Assembly: GCF_963259705.1 (NCBI RefSeq)
Contig: NC_081848.1
Coordinates: 53,343,408 to 53,407,407, forward strand
Reading direction: 5' to 3'
DNA: 64,000 nucleotides
Source of the DNA: Myotis daubentonii
Lineage: Eukaryota; Chordata; Mammalia; Chiroptera; Vespertilionidae
Below, in pieces: positions 21,254-32,423 of this stretch. The position numbers and the translations under genes are program-made. Within the stretch, counting starts at the first letter, position 1. Every line of letters starts with the position of its first letter. The notes below the pieces were generated by a model, which saw nothing but the letters and a program-made list of their open reading frames with translations, searched no databases and was not told the origin of the DNA.

Positions 21254-23070
21254 GAAACCAAGATGGCGGCATAGGTCAACGACGGATATTGCTGCCTCGA
21301 ACAACCACTTCAAATAACAACTAAAAGATGGAATGGACATCATCCAGAACCACAGGAAGGCTGGCTGAGTGGAAATTCTACAACTAGGAGGAAAGAGAAT
21401 ATCATACCCAGACTCAGAGGAGGCGCAGTGCTGAAGTGAAATACTAAGGTGCAGAGTGCACGCTGAGCGGGCTGGCAGCAGAGGGCGCGGTTGTTGTTTT
21501 CAATCGGGAGGGAGTTTCAGACTCTGAGCTCCAGATCTGGGTGAGTCTCTAGGGACCCAGACTCAAACCGGAGAAGCGGGACTGTCTGGCTTCGGTCGGA
21601 ACTCGAAGGCAGCTTTCTCTCCGAGGTTTGCAGCAGTTGCTGGGACTCTGTGAGGTAGAGCCCCTAGGGACGGAACTGAGAGCAGCCATAACTGCTTGCT
21701 CCAGCCCGCCCTGTAGATCCCTGGGGACCCGCCCCGCCCAAGCCTTGCACAGAGCCATTTGCTGGATAGCCTCAGGCAAAGGCTAGATTAGCACCGCCCT
21801 AGAGATCCAGCACAGAAGCTCTCCCACTGCAGACACAGCGGACTCTCATAGCCAGTTAGCCTGGAGGTCAAATCACCCCCGGTATTGCCGACAACAATCA
21901 AGGCTTAACTACAACAAGACTGCGCACAAAGACCACTAGGGGGTGCACCAGAAAGCATAAAAAATGCGGAGACAAAGAAACAGGACAAAACTGTCAATGG
22001 AGGATATTCAGTTCAGAACCACACTTTTAAGGTCTCTTAAGAACTGTCTAGAAGCCGCCAATAAATGTAATGAGATCCTCAAGAAATCTAATGAGACCCT
22101 CGATGTTATGATAAAGAACCAACTAGAAATTAAGATTACATGGACTGAAATAACGAATACTATACAGACTCCCAACAGCAGACCAGAGGAGCGCAAAAAT
22201 CAAGGCAAAGATTTGAAATGCGAAGAAGCAAAAAACACCCAACCAGAAAAGCAAAATGAAAAAAGAATCCGAAAATACGAAGATAATGTAAGGAGCCTCT
22301 GGGACAGCTTCAAGCATACCAACATCAGAATTATAGGGGTGCCAGAAGATGAGAGAGAGAGCAAGATATTGAAAACCTATTTGAAGAAATAATGACAGAA
22401 AACTTCCCCCACCTGGTGAAAGAAATAGACTTACAGGTCCAGGAAGTGCAGAGAACCCCAAACAAAAGGAATCCAAAGAGGACCACACCAAGACACATCA
22501 TAATTAAAATGCCAAGAGCAAAAGATCTCAACAGAAACTTTGCAGGCCAGAAGGGAATGGCAAGAAATATTCAAAGTGATGAATACCAAGAACCTACAAC
22601 CAAGATTACTTTATCCAGCAAAGCTGTCATTCAGAACTGAAGGTCAGATAAAGAGCTTCACAGATAAGGAAAAGCTAAAGGAGTTCATCACCACCAAACC
22701 AGGATTATATGAAATGCTGAAAGGTATCCTTTAAGAAGAGGAAGAAGAAGAAAAAGGTAAAGATACAAATTATGAACAACAAACATGCATCTATCAACAA
22801 GTGAATCTAAGAATCAAGTGAATAAATAATCTGGTGATCATAATAGAATCAGGGACATAGAAAGGGAAGGGACTGACAATTCTTGGGGCGGGGGGAAAGG
22901 GGTGTGGGAGATGCGGGAAGAGACTGGACAAAAATCGTGCACCTATGGATGAGGACAGTGGTGGGGAGTGAGGGTGGAGGGTGGGGCGGGAACTGGGAGG
23001 AGGGGAGTTATGGGGGGAAAAAAGAGGAACAAATGTAATAATCTGAACAATAAAGATTTAATTAAATAAA
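21254..23070 (+). mobile_element. Full-length HAL1 with 19-bp TSD
   Basis: 1817-bp element. It begins gaaaccaagatggcggc, including the YY1-type aagatggc motif typical of L1 5' ends. It then has a 5' UTR of about 710 bp, an ORF1 remnant, a purine-rich 3' UTR and an attaaataaa tail. The duplication aaaagaataaaacatttta is perfect at 21235-21253 and 23071-23089. ORF2 is absent, so this is a complete half-L1 unit. It aligns along its length with the copy at 1-1611. Confidence 0.92.
21964..22734 (+). pseudogene. HAL1 ORF1, frameshifted and internally deleted
   Basis: Same ORF1 as at 360-1208, with two lesions. First, an extra AG pair in the (GA) run at about 22347-22357 shifts the frame after GVPEDERE. 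Second, about 80 bases present in the other copy (around 920-999 there) are missing near 22527, with a gat microhomology at the junction. The net change is -78 bases, so the original frame resumes and the last part (ETLQARREW-region to MLKGIL) is in frame. The peptide between the lesions is scrambled and the C-terminal RNA-binding domain is damaged, so function is unlikely. Confidence 0.85.
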
Positions 23071-23089
23071 AAAAGAATAAAACATTTTA

Positions 23090-23386
23090 ATAGAAATAAA
23101 TATTTTTTGTTTACATTAACTTACCAGACACTGAATAACTACACAAATTAATAAGCGTAATGCAAATAAACCTATTTTTCTTGTTCTCTGAAAGCGAAAT
23201 ATTTTCTCTTGCACACACCAAACAAGTCAGTCCAAGACTAATGACGTGGCAATCGGCTGCTAAATATTCGCTGCTAGTATTAGTGGAGAGAAATGGTGTA
23301 CCTGCACATGAGGCGTGTAAGGGAAATGAATGTAATATGATTATAGTAATCAGTCATTAGTGAATGTTATAGTTAGTTATTAATAA
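23090..23386. repeat. Unclassified transposon remnant, right part
   Basis: Continuation of the sequence interrupted by HAL1. AT-rich, no open frame. It ends at the Helitron junction. Confidence 0.35.
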
Positions 23387-24496
23387 CTAGGGGCCCGGTG
23401 CACGAAATTCGTGCACTGGGTGTGTGTGGGGAGGGGAGTGTCCCTCAGCCCAGCCTGCCCCCTCTCACATACTGGGAGCCCTCGGGCGTTGACCCCCATC
23501 ACCCTCCAATCGCAGGATCGGCCCCTTGCCCAGGCCTGATGCCTCGGCCAGAGGCGTAGACCCCATCACCCTCCGATCGCCTGATCGGCCCCTTGCCCAG
23601 GCCTGACGCCTCCGCCAGAGGTGTCAGGCTTGGACAGGGGACCCCCATCTTCCCCTGATCACTGGCTCTGGCCCCCGCCCAGGCCTGAGGCCTCTGGCCC
23701 AGGAATCATGCCTGGGCAGGGGACCCCCATCTCCCTCTGATCGCTTGCTCCACCCCCTGCCCAAGCCTGACGCCTCTGACCCAGGCTTCAGGCCTGGGCA
23801 AGGGGACTATCATATCCCCCCAATCCCCGGCTCCACCCCCCACCCAGGCCTGATGCCTCGGCCAGAGGAGTTGACCCTCATCACCCTCCGATCACCAATC
23901 ACCGGATCGGCCCCTTGACGAGGCCTGAGGCCTCTGGCAGAGGTGTCAGGCCTGGGCAGGGGACCCCCAGCTCCCCACGGTTGCAGGCTCCGCCCCTGCC
24001 CAGGCCTAATGCCTCTGGCCTAGGTGTCCGGCCCGGGCAGCGGGGACCCGCAGCTGCAGCGGCCCCGCGATCGTGGGCTCCGCTTTAGGCCCAGGCAAGG
24101 GACCCCTAGCTCCCGGGACTGCCAGCTTCGACCGTGCCCAGCTCCCATTGCTGGCTCCACCCCTACTTCCTGCTATCACTGGCCAGGGCGGAAAAGGCGC
24201 CTGATTCTCCGATCATGGCTGGGGGGCAGGGCAAAGGCGGCCCCAGGGCCGCCTTTGCCCTGCCCCCCAGATCTTAGCTCCCCCCTGGGTTTCTGATCAC
24301 TGTCAGTGGCAGGGGGCTTCTTCCTGCTTTCCCTTTCGCCTCCCTGCATTGTGCCTACATATGCAAATTAACCACCATCTTATTGGCAGTTAACTGCCAA
24401 TCTTAGTTGGCAGTTAATTTGCATATAGCCCTGATTAGCCAATGAAAAGGGTATCGTCGTATGCCAATTACCATTTTTCTCTTTTATTTGATAGGA
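23387..24496 (-). mobile_element. Helitron A (HeliBat type), minus strand
   Basis: Minus-strand 5' end TCCTATCAAATAAAAG at 24496. The 3' end is CTAG at 23387-23390, preceded by a strong terminal hairpin (23398-23416: gtgcacgaa / ttcgtgcac), with T as the 3' flank. It is about 1.1 kb and GC-rich. The interior holds several imperfect copies of a unit of roughly 100 bases (ggcctgatgcctc...aggcctgggcaggggac). No Rep/helicase frame, so non-autonomous. Confidence 0.9.
24219..24270. repeat. Perfect 25-bp inverted repeat inside Helitron A
   Basis: The arms 24219-24243 and 24246-24270 are exact reverse complements separated by two bases (ca). Both arms are GC-rich. Confidence 0.95.
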
Positions 24497-24858
24497 CTAG
24501 AGGCTCAGTGCATGATTTGTGCATGGGGGCGGGGAGTCCCTCAGCCCAGCTGGCACCCTTTAGCAGTGAGGGACTGCTGGCTCCTAACTGCTCACCTGCC
24601 TGCCTACCTGATATCCCTAACTACTTGCCTTTGCCTGGTCGCCCTTAACCACTTGCCTGCCTGCCTGATCGCTCCTAACCACTCTGCCTGCCTACCTGAT
24701 CACCCCTAACCACTCTGCCTGCCTACCTGATCGCCCCTAACCACCTCTGCCTCTGCCTCTGCCGCTGTGGCTTCGTCCAGAAGGACGTCTGGAATGATGA
24801 CCGGAAGGTTGTTCAACTGTCCAGTCTAATTAGCATATTACACTTTTATTATTATAGA
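24497..24858 (-). mobile_element. Helitron B, abutting Helitron A head-to-tail
   Basis: Minus-strand 5' end TCTATAATAATAAAAG at 24858, with A as the 5' flank. The 3' end is hairpin-like (catgatttgtgcatg, inverted) then CTAG at 24497-24500, directly joined to the TC of Helitron A. About 360 bp, with short repeats of a cctgatcgcccctaacc-like unit. Confidence 0.88.
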
Positions 24859-24865
24859 TGCCTGA

Positions 24866-24990
24866 TACGAGTTAACTTAGCCTCTTCATGCATCAGTTTC
24901 CTGATGTGTAAATTGAAGTTAATACCAGAACCTAGTGTTGTGAGGATTAAGGAAGCTGCTATTTGTACTTACTACCTTGCAATAACTATT
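24866..24990 (+). repeat. MIR fragment
   Basis: ctcttcatgcatcagtttcctgatgtgtaaa and a following gtgttgtgaggattaagg are MIR-like in the sense direction. Confidence 0.6.
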
Positions 24991-25057
24991 CGTGGTTATA
25001 GTGCTTATTATCTTTCTGTGTATGGATGTGTCTGGGCAAGAATTTCTGAGTTTGTAA

Positions 25058-25108
25058 ACGTCTTGTGTGTGTATGTATGTGTGTGTATATGTGTGTATCT
25101 GTGTTTAT
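25058..25108. repeat. Imperfect (GT)n microsatellite
   Basis: gtgtgtatgtatgtgtgtg-type tract upstream of the INSC exon. Confidence 0.8.
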
Positions 25109-25459
25109 ATGACCAGGCAGGCCTCCTGTCTCTGGGTGGAGTTTGTTGTTGGCCGAAGCCTGGATTCCATGAGCCAGCCAGGGCTGGCGCCAGGGATGGA
25201 ATTTCCATTAAGAATTAAGCAGGACAGCACTATGAAGCCAGGCAGGCCGAGGGGAGGGGATGGAGGGGGAGGATGCTCCAACTCTGAGCTTCCTCCAGCA
25301 GCCTCAGTTTGGACTGTCTCAGAGAAGGCCTCTGCTACCTTTGCTTTGAGTTTCAGGCCTTGCTGGGGCCATGGCCCAGAAGGATGGGCAAGGAGAGAGG
25401 AGTTGCTCTCATGGGCCTTGGTAGGGAAACTTGGAGTTGCTGTGGCCAAGACTGGAGCC

Positions 25460-25558
25460 ATGAGGCGGCCTCCTGAGAATGGAGAGGTGACCAGCGAGGA
25501 GGGTATAGGCAGCTGGGGCCTATGGGGCCAACAGGAGACAAGGAGGCTGGGCTGTGCA
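25460..25558 (+). CDS. INSC: INSC first coding exon (inscuteable homologue)
   Basis: Thirty-three codons open at ATG 25460, with G at -3 (ggagccATGa), and end at a splice donor GTACGT (25559). The peptide starts MRRPPENGEV, has a central GSWGLWGQQET and ends RRLGCA. This matches what I recall of the human INSC isoform start (MRRPPGNGE..., GGWGLWG..., RRLCCA) with one indel. INSC is a cytoplasmic adaptor linking PAR3 to LGN (GPSM2) in mitotic spindle orientation. The armadillo-type core is encoded by later exons, which I did not find in this window. Gene order (CALC gene upstream, same strand) fits human synteny. The frame is also open upstream, so the 5' UTR start is not defined. Identity rests on memory of the human sequence. 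Confidence 0.75.
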
Positions 25559-25653
25559 GTACGTATCTGGGAAAGTGGATGTGTGTGTGTGTCTGTGTGC
25601 ACGCGCATGTTGTGGGATGCAGGTGGGGAGCATTCATATCAAAGGTCCTAAGG

Positions 25654-25963
25654 CAGCGGTTCTCAACCTGTGGGTCGCAACCCCTTTGGGGGTCGAACTA
25701 CCCTTTCACAGGGGTCGCCTAAGACCAACGGAAAACACATATCTAATTACATATTGTTTTTGTGATTAATCTCTATGCTTTAATTATGTTCAATTTGAAA
25801 CAATGAACATATATCCTGCATATCAGATATTTACATTATGATTCCTAATAGTAGCAAAATTACAGTTATGAAGTAGCAAGAAAATAATTTTATGGTTGGG
25901 GGACACCACAACATGAGGAACTGTATGAAAGGGCCGCGGCATTAGGAAGGCTGAGAACCACTG
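25654..25963 (+). mobile_element. SPIN hAT MITE (310-bp form)
   Basis: Termini cagcggttctcaacctg and gctgagaaccactg, with a perfect 8-bp duplication tcctaagg (25646-25653, 25964-25971). It lies in the intron just after the INSC exon. Confidence 0.95.
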
Positions 25964-25971
25964 TCCTAAGG

Positions 25972-27349
25972 GAACATCTAGAAAACCAAGTCTGTTTCTC
26001 TCTTGCCCTGAAACCCAGGCACAGAATTTGGTCCTGGAAATAAAAGATCTCTTAGGCTTTTTTTGTTAATATTTATCCTGTTTATGATCTAAACCTTCTT
26101 CCATTTCTAGCACACTAAGAATATCTTAGCTTTCTAGGTAATTTTACATTCCTGATCTCATCTTATACTTTCAACAATCCATGAGCTATTATGATCACCA
26201 ATGTAGATATGGGAAAAGTGAGCTTCAGAGAGGTTAAATGACTTGTCCAAGGACACACAGCTAGAAAGTAGTAGAGGCAGGACGCAAAGTCAGGTCTCTT
26301 TGAGGACAAAGCCCAGACTACTTTTATTACACTACCTGACCTACCAGAAATGGACTCAGAGAAAAGATTTTGCAAACTCCAGTGTTTATGCCTAGCCATG
26401 CGCATGGCTGGGGTCCAAACTCTGTCCCAGGCTCTGAGACAGCCTTTTTTGAGACAGGAGCTGAAGCTACTCTCAGGGAACTTGGGTGGGGTAGTGTAGA
26501 ATCAGGCTGTCCACAAATGGATGGAGGCCAGGGTCGAAGCTGGCTTGTCCCGGAGAAAAATGACTTGGGCACCCACAGAGCTTGGGGTCTCCAGAGCTGA
26601 GGCTGTTGAGTTAATATCAGGAGCTGTAATGTGTCCAGGGCAGGAATCAATGGTCATTGTTAGCCAGGGCCTGAAGAGAACAAAAGACTGAGATGGAACC
26701 TTGCAGTGGTCATTGTGTTATGGAGATGGAGCCAGCCTCCCTCTCCCTGGACACATAGTGGGGACACATGGACATAGTTTGCACATGAGGGATTTAGGTT
26801 AGCTGCCAAGGAGAACTTCCTGCCAATGAGAGGGCTCAGATTTGGGAAGGAGGCCCAAGGGAGGCTAGGGGCTGCCTCTCCTTGGTTGTGCCTAAAGGTG
26901 AGTAGAGACCCGCCCCAGCATTCTCTTCCCCCCATTCTTGGCAAGATGGAGGGAGTTGGATGGGATGACCTTGAAGCTTCCTTCCAGTTCAAGAATGCAA
27001 CATTCCTGAGCTTTTGGGTAGGACTCAGCCCTTTCTCTTGACTTAGCCACCGGACACCAGAAGTCTGGAGGGGAAGTTTGATGAGCCCCAAGTTAGAAGG
27101 AGTGTCTGTCTTTTTTTGGCAGGTCTGTGATCTGGAGGCTGGTGATCTTATGTGGGACTCAGGTTCCAAAGGGAAGCACCTGTGGTGAATAAACCAAGTC
27201 GCATTCCAGGCAGTGGGGCCTGCTCAAAGTTTGGTGGCTCCTCCAGGGAGCCTGTGAACCGCACCCACGCCCCTCCCCTCCTTATTTTGTTTCTGCTCCA
27301 AGGGAAACAATCAGGGCGCATTCCCTTCCTTCTCCAGATGTTGGCATGA
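25972..27349. other. INSC intron with antisense MIR
   Basis: An antisense MIR is visible at about 26180-26300 (gagaggttaaatgacttgtcc, acacagctagaaagtag). The rest is unique. The overlapping frames show no domain. Confidence 0.45.
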
Positions 27350-27830
27350 GGGGCGCATGTGGGCACCCCCGCCTGGCGGGCTCTGAGGCTCCGGGGCGCT
27401 TACCCGCAGTGACTCCCGCCCAGCCCTGGGTGAGCCAGGTCTCTAATTAGACGTGACCGCGTCCCTATTCCAGAGCTCCCCACCGAGGGCCCAGAGCAAC
27501 GTTTCCACTGCCTGGGGCACCAAAATAGCCGCGCAGCAGAGGGGCTGGGGCTCCAGGCAGCAGGAGGCTGCCGCGGGATGGAGGCTTGGCAGGGAGCGCG
27601 CTGTTGCTGAAGGTCCTGCACCGGCCCCGGGAGGCGGGGGGCGGGCGGGGGCGCGGGGCAGCGGGCGGCCTCGGGGCTGGGCCGGCCCAGCGCAGCCACT
27701 TGCAAGCGGCCTCTGGAGCCCCAGCTGCACGCCTCCACAGCTGGCCGCTGTGAGCACCCCTCTGGCCCGCCAACTTCCCAGGAGTAAGTAGACACACTGC
27801 TGCCTGGATTCAGGGGCCAGCGCTGGACCC
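27350..27830 (+). promoter_or_regulatory. CpG island, candidate promoter and non-coding first exon
   Basis: This is the only dense CpG cluster in the unique part of the window. It has GC boxes (ggcggggggcgggcggg) and a homeobox-like ctaattag site. A consensus donor gtaagt at 27784 follows cccagga. It could be an alternative INSC promoter with an untranslated first exon ending at 27783. No TATA box is evident. The transcript itself is inferred. Confidence 0.5.
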
Positions 27831-28151
27831 GCCAGCAGAGTTGGGGACAGAGCATGTTTGCGACTATTTGGACAGTAGGTCTAAGTGTGTCAGCGTGAGT
27901 GCCAATGGGCAGGAGTGTGTGAGCCAGTGTGCTAGCATGTGGAACTTTCTAGCCTTGTCCCACAGTGTGAGTGTGGGTGGCAGAGTTGTCAGTGTGTGGG
28001 GGGACTGGCATGGAGGGGACTGGAGTGTGCCCGCAGGTGGCATGTGTCTGTGGCCGGCAGCCCTGTGTGGGCCATGTCCGCTGCCCTGGAAGTGCTCTCA
28101 GGTGTGTGGGAGGAAGGCTCGCTGCAGGCTGAGCCAGTGCAGTGTAGATGG

Positions 28152-28194
<43 letters not shown>

Positions 28195-29869
28195 CCGGGG
28201 CTGGCAGGAGCTGGGGGTAAGGAGTGTTATCTGGACTCAGACTTTCTAGGGCGACCTGACTTGTCCCTACCCAGGGTGTCTTTTCTGTGGGTCATCTGGC
28301 TTTGGTTTCTCAGGACTGAGCAGGGCAAGAGCTCAGAGCCTTCACCCAGCACTACAGTGACCTCAGCTGGCTGGCCGGGGTGGGGAGCCAGCTTGGGGGG
28401 ACCCCACTGTTACACCAGAAGAGGCAGGAGCAAACGGAGAGGGGCTGAGCAGACCCAGTCATGCCCACCCGCACACACTCACAGGGCACCCACACCCACA
28501 CGCACAGCTGCTCCTGTGTACAGACAGGCCTGCCCACACACTGCCGTCTGCATTTCCTCCCAGGACATCCATGCAAACATTCATGTACTTCCAATGTGTA
28601 CAACTGCAGGCAAGGACAGATAGGCCACAGGCACCCACATGTGTAAAACATGCATATACGAACCCCTGGTTAGACCCCCTCTCAGCCTGCAGCCCCCTTT
28701 CAGGCCCCATTAGCCTCTATATGGCACTTTGGGCAACGCGCTCAAGAAACTGGCCTTGGAAGGGAATATCTTAAGTCGGGGCTTTGGCTGGGGGTCAGGG
28801 CAGAGGGTGACAGAGTGCCTTTGGGGTGTCTCATTTGACCTGGAACAAAGGTTGCCATGGAGCCTGGGGTCTTAGGGTCTGGGCTTTAGAAGTAGCTTTT
28901 GCTGCCTTCCAAGTGAAAAGGCCAGTCTTGCAGGGCTGGGGTGGAGCTCACACCTGTAATTTGCTCCAGGCTCTGGTTTATACTCTGGGTCCTGCTGCAG
29001 CAGACAAGCAGTGTGGTCCTTCTGTGTGTGGGCTGGGGCCTGAGCAGCCCGGTGCCAGGGAGGAGCGTGAGTTGAGCTGGGCTGATTCCTTCTCTTCTTT
29101 GGTTTCAATCAACACTATTTGGGGTCTCCCATCTGCAGGTGAGGATGGATTAGCTGGCCTTTGCTTTGCTCCTCTCTCCACTCTCTCCTGTTCCTTTACA
29201 GAATTTGTTCTCCTCACCTCCTTTCCCTGCCTGGGGACTCCCGGGGACACACGAAACAGTGCTCAGAAGAGTAGGTGCCCTCAGCTATCAGCTGGTTGTT
29301 GTTGTTGTCATTATTATTGCTTCTAGACCTCTCTATCCTGGCCATTCCCGATGGACAGGCTTCAGTGAGCAGGCCATACTAACTGCACTCCTTCAGTTGG
29401 GAAGTTAGAAGATGACATTGGCTTTCTCTTCCTTAGTGTTTATGGTTTGGTTGGAGGAATGCCTGAGCTCTCCCTCCATCAACTTCCCTTGTGCAGGGGA
29501 GCAGATGGGCGTCAGCCATTTCCTGAGGACTTGCTGGGATCTACCTGCACCTGGCCTGGTCCCTACCTGACCTTGGGGATGGCTGAACAGGCAGGCTGTG
29601 CTTTGCCTGGTAGCCTTCTTGCAGAGTAAAGATGGAGGTGAGGGGTGGGAGGCGGAATTCCCTAGCTCTCTCCTTTGTGGGGGTCCCCAACAACTTTAGG
29701 ACTCTGGAAAGGCTCTGGAAAACTGGAGGAGTCATGGTGACTCAGTCTCAGGGGGTTCCCCCATTCTTTATTTCAGAGCAACAATAGGAATCAGAGAGCA
29801 TCAAAGACAACCCCACTAAGTTATCATAGTTCCAGTTTAAAGAAGACAAATCAGACAACAGAGTAACAA
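27831..29869. other. Intronic, GT-rich stretch, no coding exon
   Basis: Rich in gtgtgag-type text, with a (TG)n run at 28154-28191. A 260-codon + frame spans the microsatellite and is judged spurious. Confidence 0.45.
28154..28191. repeat. (TG)n microsatellite
   Basis: Pure GT dinucleotide run. Confidence 0.95.
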
Positions 29870-30030
29870 TAATAATAATAACCTCCACCATTTGTTGAAC
29901 CTTTAATATATGCTTTATTTCATTTATTTTTCATAACAACTTTGTTAGGTCAGTAGTCCTCTACCCCCCTTTGTTCCTGACAAGGAAATTAGGGCTTAGA
30001 AAGCTCAAGGGATTTCTACAGGTTTGTGGG
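29870..30030 (-). repeat. MIR, antisense
   Basis: aataataataacctccaccatttg, ttcataacaactttgttagg and gacaaggaaattagggcttag match antisense MIR. Confidence 0.6.
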
Positions 30031-31828
30031 ACTCCTAGGCTGTTGATATAATCTGTGTATTTCCATTTTTACTCTGGCTGCTAGGAAGCTCTTTGTCTAT
30101 CATATTGCTCCATTCTAGTAACTGTTATTTCAAATCTTGGCTTTGACTTTTAATTTCTGCTTAAACAACTTTATAGTATTCACATTTTTAACTGTAAACT
30201 CCCACATGTTTTGTAGAGAGAGATTAGAATAAGTGAATGAACAACCAGCAATTGAGCATTCTCTTGGTCTCTGAGGATGGGAACCATATTGCATGGATTT
30301 TTTTTTTTTTTTGGAACATCCCCAATTTCAAATATTTTATCTGGTTTTCAGACCATATGTCTCAGTTTTGGCTTCGGAATCTTTGGACTCCGCTTCGTGA
30401 CCATGTCTTAGAGCTTTTCTTTCTAGCGGCTCTGAGAGATAAAGCCCATCTCTGTGCTGGCCCAGACATTGGGGATTGTTGGGAATGAACTGGGCCATTG
30501 ATAAATGCCCCTGCTCTGCGTGCTTCAGCTGCCAGCTCTTCCCTGACTCAAAAGCGTGAGTGTGTGGGTTCCTGAAGGAGTTTGACCCCTGCCCCAAGCC
30601 TGGCCCTGGCCCCATCACCACCCCTCCCTCCTGTGACCTCGCCTAGGCCCAGGGCTCTGCTGGGAGGTCTGTGTCTCTTGGACCTCAGCTCTGCCTCCCG
30701 CTGGGCCACGCAGTGTCTGAGCAGGGATGGCCCTTCTGGAACCGAAGCTGCTTAGGACAAGGAGTGTGGGCTTTTCTGCCCCCTTCCCTGGATCTGTGAG
30801 GCCATTGACTCGTGCTCACTTCTTTCTCCTTCCTCATGAGGGGTCTCAAGTCTCCCAAGTGGTTCTAACCACATTGCAAATTGGGGGAAACTTTTAACTA
30901 ATTCACTCCAAGACTGATTATCTTACCTTACCCAAGGCTAGTAATGTTGGGAAAGGGGAGCAGTGGGGGGCAGTGTTTAGCACTAAAGAATCCTTAAAAG
31001 GACCCTGATGGTGGGTTTTTAGGCATTGTGTTGAGATTCTGCTTCTCAGTAATCAAGAGTTCACTCCACACTGGTGGCTGTTGCTTACAATCAAGACTAA
31101 TCCTTCCAAAAGCTACCAAGTGGGACGGAGGACTCTTTGGCCTGAGGGTCTAGGGAATGCCTGGCACTGGGTCATATGCTGGTGGGTTAGTGTGGGCAAG
31201 CTGTTTGTTCCTTCTCAAACGTCATCTCAGAAAGGTAAGATGAAGACTTGATTGCATCTCTGCGGAGGACTCTGGTTGTTCCCCGGACTTTAATCTTAGT
31301 CAAGTAAAAAGAGGCGTACAATCCAGTAAGATCATATTGGGTGGGACGGTCAAGAACTTTGGTGGGGAAGCCTCACTCATGGTTATTCACGCTTATTTAG
31401 TGTCGGTTAAGGCCAAACTTTCTGATAGGCTATTTGCACCTGTCACTTTAGGAAACCTCTGATGAGCCCTGGGGGACAGGTGCTGCTTATAAAGACAGGG
31501 AAACTGAAGCACATGGGGTTAGATGATTTGCTCAGGGTCAGAGCCAGGTCTGAAAGTGCGCTGATCACTCCCCCAGTACAAAGGCCTTAAAAACAGGGGA
31601 ATCCGCCCCCTGCGGCCACCTGGGGAAGTTCTAAGCCCTGGCTTCTCTGACCCAGGACCTGAAGGTCATCAGCATCATTGGTCTTTCCAGCCTGAACCGG
31701 AGACTGCTCGTCTGTAGGAAGCAGGGATGGAGTGGGGAAGGCCTCCTGGGCTGGTAAGGATTCCCCCCTCCCAACCCTCCCCCGCCTAGGGGTGGTCAAC
31801 ACTGGGCTTCTGGGGCTTTATTTCTCTC
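30031..31828. other. Intronic, no gene recognised
   Basis: A MIR scrap at about 31490-31550 (agggaaactgaagcacatgg). Otherwise unique. Confidence 0.4.
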
Positions 31829-31850
31829 CCCCCCGCCCCCCCCCCCCCCG
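31829..31850. repeat. Poly-C tract
   Basis: C run with one G, followed by gggg; likely unstable. Confidence 0.85.
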
Positions 31851-32423
31851 GGGAAATCTCTGTCCTGGGAATGGAGCCTTCGCCCAGATTCCGTGATGAA
31901 GCCAGCCAGGCCTCCCCTCCCCCAGCTCCTGGGTCCCCTCGGTGCCAAGCCCTGGGGGAGTCCTAGATCCTCTGAAGAACGTCTCTGGGCAAACCAGACT
32001 CCGTTTGGCGTGATGCAGTGTCTGTGAGCGTCAGCAGTTTGGCTGGCTAATTGTGTATAGTGTTCGCTTTCTGCTGGAGAAATGGAGGTTTTGTCTTACA
32101 ACCCAAATATCCTGGGTTTGGAAACCATGCGAAATGAAGCCTGTGGTCTGGGGGTGTGGGCCGCCTCGAGGGCCTGTGTGTGGTGCTGGTTTAAAAGAGA
32201 CTGTTGAGGATGATTGACTCAGGCCTCTCACGTCCTACGATAGAGGGTCAGAGGTGGGCCTCCATATGGCAGTGTGCAGAGAAAAGGGCATGGGCTTTGC
32301 AGTCAGACGGATTGGATTTGGAGCCTCAGTTTCCTTGTCTGTAAAATGGGGTTCCTTACAATGCAATGGTGATGCTAGACACAGCAAGTTTATTCGAAGC
32401 CTAGAGTCTGACATAGACTAGGC
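31851..32423. other. Intronic; MIR scrap at 32280-32360
   Basis: agcctcagtttccttgtctg and taaaatggggttcc are sense MIR core. No gene is seen. Confidence 0.5.

Noticed and set aside
23090..23386. Candidate new autonomous transposon
   Set aside because: Only a remnant split by HAL1; no inverted termini, duplication or transposase frame could be shown.
23480..24020. CRISPR-like or satellite array
   Set aside because: The repeated GC-rich units are imperfect, contiguous and inside a Helitron; there are no spacers, and this is a mammalian genome.
27841..28623. 260-codon + strand frame
   Set aside because: It crosses a (TG)n run that yields alternating Cys/Val, has no domain and lies downstream of the CpG island in likely intron.
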